From positions 61,936,057-62,000,056 of the forward strand of contig CM054120.1 in NCBI GenBank assembly GCA_028673005.1: DNA of 64,000 nt, written 5' to 3'. Below the pieces are notes generated by a model. That model was given only the letters and a program-made list of their open reading frames with translations, made no database searches and had not been told where the DNA came from. The DNA is from Tanypteryx hageni. Lineage: Eukaryota > Arthropoda > Insecta > Odonata > Petaluridae. Every line of letters starts with the position of its first letter. Position 1 is the first letter of the stretch. The translations under genes and the position numbers were made by a program. Positions 57,467-64,000 of this stretch are shown here, in pieces.

Positions 57467-58982
57467 TTTATTAAAATATTCCAGCAAACTTGTTTGCTTC
57501 TTCTGGCAGGTGCTCTGAACATTCAGAACTTCTCGCTCCAAAGAATTTACTTTTGATATAGTAGTGCTGTTCACATCAAAAGAAGTTAAATATCTTCGCA
57601 CCACTTCAAGTGCCTGAACCGCTTCACCAAGTGTGGGAACTGATTCTTCTTCTTGTACTGCCTCTTCTTCTACTACTGCCTCTTCTTCCTCTGCCTCTTT
57701 GGTATTACAGATTTCTTCCACGTCTTGTGGAGGACCAGACGTACTCTCAAGATCATCACACCGGACAAACTCTTCAAAATTTGTGTCCATGTCAGGTGCA
57801 ATTTTCAATCAATTTTCGTGGTCAATCACATCGATATCTACATCAATTTCCATAGCATTGTTGCAATTGAACGCAGCCTTATGAAAACAGTTTGATATTG
57901 TTTGAGGTGTAACTGAATTCCATGCAGCTGTTACCATATGCAAACCCTGAAGGACGCTCAGTATCAAATGTTTATTCATCTCAATGTAGGATACTGCTTT
58001 CTGCACCAAAGCCTTCCTGTACTTTGCTTTCATGGAGTGAATAATGCCCAAGTCAAGTGGCTGCAGATGGCTAGTACAATTAGCTGGAAAAAACACCACT
58101 TTAATATTGCGAAGAAAATCAGTATCTGGAGGGTGGGCCAGACATTTATCAATAAATAGAAGAATTTTTCTATTTGCACCACCCATCTTTGCATCTAATG
58201 ATTTCAAAAATGTTTTAAATATATCCGTTGTCATCCATGCATTTTTATTACTGGCATATTTACATGGCAATACCCGTACATATTTAAAACACCTTGGCTT
58301 GGCAAATTTACCTATTATTAGAGGCGTCAACTTTTCACTGCCATCTGAATTTGCACATAAAAGTGCAGTTATCCTATATTTACTTCTCTTTCCACCATGG
58401 CACTTGTCTCCTCTAGTAGCAAGAGTTTTTGATGGAAGAAGGTTGAAAAAAATGCGTTTCATCTGCATTAAAAATATCATTCGGCTTATAGCCTTCTAAA
58501 TACCTTACCAATGTTACACTCTTCCAGTAGTCAACAGCTCCTTCATCAACACTAGCACTTTCGCCACAAACACTTTTATATTCAAGTCCATGGCACTTCT
58601 TAAATCTGTCCAGCCATCCATTGGAACCCTTAAAGTTTTCTATTCTAAGCCTAGTTGCTACCCTAATTGCTTTCTCCTTCAACAGTACACCATTGATTGG
58701 GAGGTTGGCGGAGCGCATTCCCACAAACCACTCTATCAATATCTTCTCCATTTCATCATATGGTGATGATTTGATATTTTTTCTTTTGATGGCTTTACCC
58801 CCACATTTCACTTCTTCGTCAAGTATTAATTGTTTATTCTTCATTATACAAAACAATGAAGACGGTGCAAGAGTAAATTTGCATGCAATTTCTATCGCAG
58901 GCATGCTTGAGTTCTTTTCCACTTCTTGAATGATTTTCACTTTTTCCGTAATTGTCAGCTTCTTCCTTTTACTAGTAGCCAT
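57467..58982 (-). pseudogene. Tigger transposase, two lesions
   Basis: Starts MATSKRKKLTITEKVKIIQE (CENP-B-type HTH). A second HTH contains GSNGWLDRFKKCHGLEYKSV. The first catalytic Asp is in IFNADETHFF. A frameshift lies near 58435. The core continues KYRITALLCANSDGSEKLTP, then LLFIDKCLAHPP (second Asp kept; the usual DNCPAHP Asn is Lys), then LQPLDLGII (third Asp). An in-frame TGA near 57810 precedes an acidic tail (KEAEEEEAVVEEEAVQEEES) and the C-terminus ALEVVRRYLTSFDV and KKQTSLLEYFNK. QTSLLEYF fits a PIP box. The protein would be about 500 aa without the lesions, normal for the family. Confidence 0.85.
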
Positions 58983-59261
58983 TATTAAGGAATAAAAATA
59001 AAAATAGTAGAAAGAATATTTTTCACAATTGCTTCAGGTTTACACAGTGATCGCCGAACAGGCAGGCAGCACAACGAAGAGTTGAACTGCTAGATAAGGT
59101 AGACGGAGAGGGGACAGGCATTACGTCATCGGGATCGGAGTAATCAGCTGACATGTCTCACAAGGGAAGCCCCCGAGGTGTGACACTCGTATCGGAATTC
59201 GACTTTGCAGAATGAAATTATATGCAAAATAACGGACTCCTATTTCTACCTAGGTGCCAAC

Positions 59262-60226
59262 TCGACGTCGTTTACGAGAAAATGTCCTTTGAAAATCACG
59301 ATCCGAGAGTCATCGAGATAAGAACGTTAAAACTTTTTCATGAGCAAAAAGAAATCAGAAAAGAAGCATATTGTACGTAAAAATTACGATATATGCTCAA
59401 AACATTGTGAATGGCTCATCACGAGCAAGCGGCTACATTGTCTGCTAAGACGGTAGCGGAGGCAAGGAAACCGTAAATCCTACAATGTAATGAATCCCGC
59501 TCGTATGTTCCTCATTTCTGGTATCACGCTCAGTTACCTGTTGTCATAGTGTGCTATATACTCGACGTCGTTTATGAGAAAATGCCCTTTGAAAATCGCG
59601 ATCTGAGAGTCATCAAAATAAGAACTTTAAATCATGATCAATACATGACGAGATGGTAAAGCGAATGGGTGATCCGTAAAATTATGTTCGTTAAGAATTA
59701 CGGTGAAGAATTACGATGAAGAAAATAGTGGTTATAATGCATTGAATACATTTTTTTAAATGGTTTGCATGTTTTATCGATGATATGCTGGAAATTGCGA
59801 ACAAATTTAAAAAACCGGAGAAAAAAATATTGGTCCCTTCGGGAATCAAACCCCGGCAAAAATATTTTAAATCCAACTCGTTTCCCCTAGACCAACGCTC
59901 CAAGAAAATTAGGAAAGGACTTTTAACGTTCTTATTTCGATGACTCTCGGATCGTGATTTTCAAAGGGCATTTTCTCGTAAACGACGTCGAGTATATAGC
60001 ACACTATGACAACAGGTAACTGAGCGTGATACCAGAAATGAGGAACATACGAGCAGGATTCATTACATTGTAGGATTTACGGTTTCCTTGCGGCTGCTAC
60101 CGTCTTAGCAGACAATGTAGCCGCTTGCGCATGATGAGCCATTCACAATGTTTTGTGCGCATATCGTAATTTTTGCGTACAATATGTTTCTTTTGTGATT
60201 CCTTTTTGCACATGAAAAAGTTTACT
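59262..60226. mobile_element. Foldback element with about 300-bp inverted arms
   Basis: The left arm (about 59325-59635) and right arm (about 59924-60226) are inverted copies sharing GTGAATGGCTCATCA, GGTATCACGCTCAGTTACCT and CTCGACGTCGTTTA. The last 70 bases of the left arm are also directly repeated at its outer edge (59262-59330). The centre (59640-59920) is unique and contains a tRNA-like segment. It has no coding capacity and is inserted in the 5' region of the Tigger element. Confidence 0.8.
59828..59905 (-). repeat. tRNA-like segment in the foldback centre
   Basis: The minus strand reads GGAGCGTTGGTCTAGGGGAA, as in an A box and D-arm, and 35 bases later GGGGTTTGATTCCCG, close to a B box and T-arm. 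The acceptor stem does not pair convincingly. Likely a tRNA-derived sequence, not a functional tRNA. Confidence 0.4.
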
Positions 60227-60429
60227 AAATGCGGGAACCGTCAAATAAAAATTTAAGTATGAGTACATAATATTTTTTCACTAAATGCGGGTTTTTCACT
60301 AAATCGGGTTTCACTAAATGCGGGAAAATATTACATTGTTTATATGGAGCTATTGTCGGGACTTGAAAAAATCTTCACTAAATCCGGGATTTCACTAAAT
60401 GCGGGAACATTAAATCGGGGTTTTACTGT

Positions 60430-60947
60430 ACTTCGGACTTATGATATTTCTCCTTCTTTCCGTCAAACATCTATTTTATTGTAATTTTATTGTATCTTAT
60501 TGTAATATTTACTTTTAAGTTTTTATGAACTTTTGTGTGACACAGTGATCAGACATAAATATCTTTAAAATCAGTATGTATTTAGTTTTAAAAAATTTTA
60601 TTCATATTTTCATCCCAGAATCACATTTTCCATCAATTTTTTTATTCGACCCTTTTCCAATTGACTTGCAGATATTTCTATATTTGTATACTATATCTGC
60701 ACCATTTGGCAAATCATCTTTCAAAGATAAGAGGAAACATGTATAACAGTGAACATTGTACGCGAAGACCATCAAACTCTCCAAGAAATATAACTGTGAT
60801 GGAATGCTGGCAGAAATGCTTCTTTCTATTGTTAGAATTCACTAGGTTCTTGTGGCATGAAAATATCCTGCTGCCTTCTTTGTTCATGAAATACGTAATT
60901 CTTTATGAGTATGGGGGAATAACCCCCATTATTTATTCTCTAAATCA
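60430..60947. other. Intronic sequence, no gene
   Basis: AT-rich. Open frames at 60602-60784 and 60661-60987 have no recognised domain. The palindromic GGGGGAATAACCCCC lies at 60914-60928. Confidence 0.4.
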
Positions 60948-61690
60948 CCAAGTAGAATATGATTTATTTTATAAACATATGAAATAAAAAATAAACATTT
61001 AATTGCATTTATAATTTTAAAAGCTGTTTTGAATTTATTTGCAGTATACATGTGAATTCTTGTATAAAATACTACTTGTGTGATAGTTAAATCAAATCAA
61101 ATGTGTTGGAACATATTTTTGGAAGATTAAAAATGGTGTATAATCAAGAGAAAAATTCACTTATTTACTGAACCATTAAATGAATATAATTAATCCATTA
61201 TTATTAGTTATTGCTTAAAAAAGATTAATAAAGAGATTAATTTACGTATTTAGCTTTTTTACGCTGTGTACTAGACTAGGTCCCTGACATGGTTTAATCT
61301 CCCCTAAACCTAGTATTATTTCCCCTTTCCTTCCCCCTTCATTTTTTCTCTTTACTTCTTGGCATGTATGTGTGCATGTGTTTGTAGTTGCTTAGTAGGT
61401 CCCTGTCATGGTCGTACTGACTCACAAACCTAGGGTCCCTGGCACAGAGTAATTCCTCACAAACCCGGTCTCGTTTCCTTTCCACCTTTAAGATTAGTGC
61501 TTGTGCAATTGAGTGAGTGAATGTGTGAGTGAAATCAGGTCCCTGGCATGGAGTAACAACCCCTAAACCTGTAAGTTTATAATTTTTATTGTCTTTTGCC
61601 TTTTCCTGCTTTTCCTCCTCCTCCTTCATTGTGTGTCTCTAATTTTGAATTTTACGGTTAAGGAGTTAATTCTATTTAACTCCAAGAATA
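60948..61690 (-). repeat. Dispersed repeat R1, copy 3 (most complete)
   Basis: Reverse-oriented R1. It ends with GTTAAATAGAATTAAC (minus sense) at about 61667-61690, has four AGGTCCCTG-type motifs (near 61278, 61398, 61433 and 61537), and an AT-rich part shared with 27265-27664. It is uninterrupted where copy 1 carries the non-autonomous piggyBac. No coding capacity is supported. Confidence 0.65.
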
Positions 61691-61808
61691 TACTTTTGAT
61701 AATAAAATATTTAGTCAGTTATTAAATATTACATATGATCAAGTACCAAAAATTTTAATTTATAGTATAACATTATACAATGCTGTTAATTTAAACAGTA
61801 AAACTTAC

Positions 61809-61995
61809 CCAAAAGCTGAACCGGAGTTCCAAGACACAAGCCTGTTATGCTGAGAGGAGCTAGTAAACCCTCCAGAATGACATTTCCTAAAATCAGTGTT
61901 TGTGCAACGAGACAAGGGTTTATGCATACGATAGAGTGGCTTATCAATTGGCTTGGCCCACATCACTTCAATCACAGCTCCATCCAGTTCAACAC
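61809..61995 (-). CDS. Host gene exon 1 in window: RRM end (A1CF/RBM46/47-like)
   Basis: A 187-base exon on the minus strand with acceptor CTTTGTTTTTAAAG and donor TTTTGG/GTAAGT. It encodes VELDGAVIEVMWAKPIDKPL then YRMHKPLSR, followed by a Ser/Cys-rich stretch ending SWNSGSAFG. The block LDGxxIEVxWAKPVDK is the end of the third RNA-recognition motif in A1CF, RBM46 and RBM47 (RNA-binding proteins; A1CF is an APOBEC1 cofactor in mammals). It enters at phase 1 and leaves with GG, completed by the G of exon 55797-55917. Upstream exons with the other RRMs lie beyond the right edge. Which paralogue it is cannot be decided. Confidence 0.75.
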
Positions 61996-62800
61996 CTTTA
62001 AAAACAAAGGAATTTAGTCAGTGATAATTCAATTACATCTGCTCACTTATATTCATTTTCAATCTAAGTTTAAAATCAGCAAGTACCATTCAAATTAGGT
62101 ACAATATTCCAATAGTTAAACACTGAGTGCCCAGTCTTCCTGGATTTTTTAGATTTGTCCTGGTTTACAGCAGTTTAAAATTTGTAATATTTGATTTGAC
62201 ATAATTATGAGGCAGTATTATCTTATTAATAATTTGTAATAAATTGACCCTAAAATATTAATTTTGATAATTTTCCTGTTCAACTCTCCTAATAATGTGC
62301 ACACATAATTTGAATTTGTTAAATTATTTGCAACTTTTTGAACAAAATTATAATCAAGGCATGTAAAATTTGTTTATATAAAAAATGGAGGAACTAAAAA
62401 TAAATTATCATCTCAGATATGTCACAGTTTTTCTTCCTCAAAACACTTTATGTCCTGGTTTTGCTTCCTCAGAATCTGGTCACCCTAGTAAAAAATGTGA
62501 CATTTGGATAAGATCAAAAGAACTAAACCATTAAAAAGTGCTGCACTGAAGCTTACAAAAAAGAGTAGTTTTAGTAATATTATAATTTCAAGTAATACAG
62601 GGTGCATAAAAATTTAAAACTTCTCCTTTCCTTAATTATTAACCAAACTAAAAAAAATATTTATGCTATTTATATGATATTTCCACTGCAGAGAGAACAT
62701 TACCAAATTTTCCGTCATATAAGATGCACCAGGGTAGAAGACACACCCCAGTTTTTTAGAAGATTTTTCAGGAAAAACAGTACTTTGGTTCACCAAGGCA
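61996..62800. other. Intron of the host gene, no gene
   Basis: AT-rich. 62715-62757 (ATATAAGATGCACCAGGGTA and AGACACACCCC) resembles a Tigger-MITE end of the type ATAAGACGCACC. No partner end was found. Confidence 0.4.
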
Positions 62801-63484
62801 TTTAGGAAGAGCATGTTCTGTATCATTTCTAGCTGTGATTAAGTCCATATCTGGCAACCTTAACAGAAAATATTAGTGTGATAACAGTTAAATATCTCAT
62901 CATCATCATCATGCTTCTGTTCGAAGACAGGTTTTAACTGAATCGCTGCCTCCATTTCTCTCTCTCCCTAGAAGCCTCTTTTATACCTCTATAAGTATTA
63001 TATCCCTGCTTTATATTATCTAATATTCCTATTCTTTTTCTCCCTCTTCCTCTTCTTCCACTAATTTTTCCTTCTAAGATCGTGCTTTGTAAACACTGTC
63101 TTCTCAATATGTGCCCTATCCAATTTGCTTTTCTTTTCCTGATTTAGGAAGAGCATGTTCTGTATCATTTCTAGCTGTGATTAAATCCATATCTGGCAAC
63201 CTTTACAGAAAATATTAGTGTGATACCAGTTAAATATCATCATCATCATCATGCTTCTGTCCGAAGACAGGTTTTAACTGAATCGCTGCCTCCATTTCTC
63301 TCTCTCCCTAGAAGCCTCTTTTATACCTCTATAAGTATTATATCCCTGCTTTATATTATCTAATATTCCTATTCTTTTTCTACCTCTTCCTCTTCTTCCA
63401 CTAATTTTTCCTTCTAAGATCGTCCTTTGTAAACACTGTCTTCTCAATATGTGCCCTATCCAATTTGCTTCTTTTCCTGATTGT
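62801..63484. repeat. 342-bp tandem duplication over a LINE 3' end
   Basis: The unit 62801-63142 is repeated at 63143-63484 with few differences (for example TTCGAAGACAG versus TCCGAAGACAG). Each unit starts TTTAGGAAGAGCATGTTCTG, includes the (CAT)n tail and then the last part of the LINE coding region on the minus strand. Confidence 0.85.
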
Positions 63485-64000
63485 TTTTATTAGCATCCTT
63501 TCTTCTCCCACCATTTTTAATACTTCTTCATTTCTCTTCCTTTCTGTCCATTTCACTTTCATCATTCTTCTCCATACCCACATCTCAAAACTTTCTAAAT
63601 ATTTTTCCTCCTTCCTCCTTACCGTCCGTCTCTGCACCATAAAGAGCTATGCTCCATATGTAGCATTTTGCTAATTTCTTCCTTGTTTCTAAATTTATTT
63701 TCTTGCTTGTGAAAAGCTCCTTCTTCTCGTTAAATGCTGCTTTTGCCATTGCAATCCTACTTCTGATGTCCTGTGTACTACTTCCATCCTGCACTAAAAT
63801 ACTGCCGAGATATTTGAAACTACTTACTTGTTCCAATTTTTTGCCATTTACCATTATATTTAATTCTTTATTTTCCTTTGAAACCACCAGGACTTTCGTT
63901 TTTTCTGTATTGATCTTCATTCCATATTGTTGGCCAACCTCCACTAGTCTGTCTGTCATCCTCTGAAGCTCTTTCTCGCCTTCTGCTATTAAGTCCTGAT
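62898..64000 (-). pseudogene. Non-LTR retrotransposon, RT C-terminal part and tail
   Basis: The minus strand enters from beyond the window edge: MTDRLVEVGQQYGMKINTEK, then SFKYLGSILVQDGS, DIRSRIAMAKAAFNEKKELF and LAKCYIWSIALYGAET, which are thumb/connection motifs that follow the catalytic motif in many LINE RTs. Overlapping frames give RRKEEKYLESFEMWVWRRMM, VGEERMLIKTIRKR and a basic RGRGRKRI block. It ends in a (GAT)n-type tail at about 63238-63252, duplicated at 62898-62912. Frameshifts are present. The catalytic part is outside the window. Confidence 0.75.

Larger units (their letters stand above)
56975..60428 (-). mobile_element. Second pogo/Tigger element, with a foldback insertion
   Basis: The left end CATTAAAACCCCTATTTAAC and the right end reversed, CAGTAAAACCCCGATTTAAT, are flanked by TA at 56973-56974 and 60429-60430. 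The transposase is on the minus strand at 57467-58982. The 5' region is enlarged by a foldback element (59262-60226). Just inside the right end, ACTAAATGCGGG-type motifs recur about six times (60218-60410). Confidence 0.8.

Noticed and set aside
59828..59905. Functional tRNA gene
   Set aside because: A- and B-box-like sequences are present but the acceptor stem does not pair and it lies within a foldback element.
1..64000. CRISPR arrays, operons, bacterial genes or prophage
   Set aside because: No regularly spaced identical repeats with unique spacers and no bacterial gene structure; the sequence is plainly animal nuclear DNA.

Overview
This is animal nuclear DNA, most likely from an arthropod. 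That is inferred from GT-AG exons, AT-rich intronic sequence, and the mix of piggyBac, pogo/Tigger, hAT, Tc1, Helitron, Penelope and non-LTR elements; the species cannot be named. There are no operons, CRISPR arrays or prokaryotic genes. Almost every long open frame belongs to a transposable element (TE), and most are broken.

The only host gene I can support is on the minus strand. It has three phase-compatible exons (61809-61995, 55797-55917, 24956-25037) and encodes the end of an RNA-recognition motif like that of the A1CF/RBM46/RBM47 family. Its two introns here are about 5.9 kb and 30.8 kb, so most of the window is TE-filled intron.

Layout. 0-5.4 kb: decayed DDE transposase, a short inverted-repeat (MITE) family copy, a SINE-like repeat and a LINE endonuclease scrap. 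5.8-7.6 kb: non-autonomous piggyBac inside repeat R1. 8.2-10.8 kb: Tc1-like transposase gene with a probable intron, inside a large imperfect palindrome. 12.0-14.6 kb: decayed hAT element with perfect 8-bp target duplication. 16.7-17.8 kb: deleted pogo/Tigger relic. 18.5-21.4 kb: LINE lacking its reverse transcriptase. 23.3-24.2 kb: Tigger and piggyBac scraps. 25.9-31.8 kb: a 2.95-kb tandem duplication of part of a hAT pseudogene. 31.4-34.6 kb: complete piggyBac with an open 556-aa transposase, inserted in that hAT gene. 36.6-39.2 kb: Penelope-like element with a candidate hammerhead ribozyme. 40.6-45.7 kb: decayed piggyBac split by a nearly intact pogo/Tigger element. 45.8-49.6 kb: Helitron helicase split by a third piggyBac. 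49.9-55.4 kb: Jockey/CR1-like LINE. 57.0-60.4 kb: Tigger element carrying a foldback insertion. 60.9-61.7 kb: R1 again. 62.8-64 kb: 3' end of another LINE with a 342-bp tandem duplication.

No clearly new functional system was found. The best leads are: (1) recurrent near-palindromic motifs just inside the ends of unrelated piggyBac elements; (2) PCNA-binding-like motifs at the C-termini of three separate pogo/Tigger transposases; (3) a hammerhead-like motif in the Penelope element; (4) two piggyBac insertions whose excision at a single TTAA would restore the reading frame of the interrupted transposon gene; (5) an open piggyBac transposase with matching termini.
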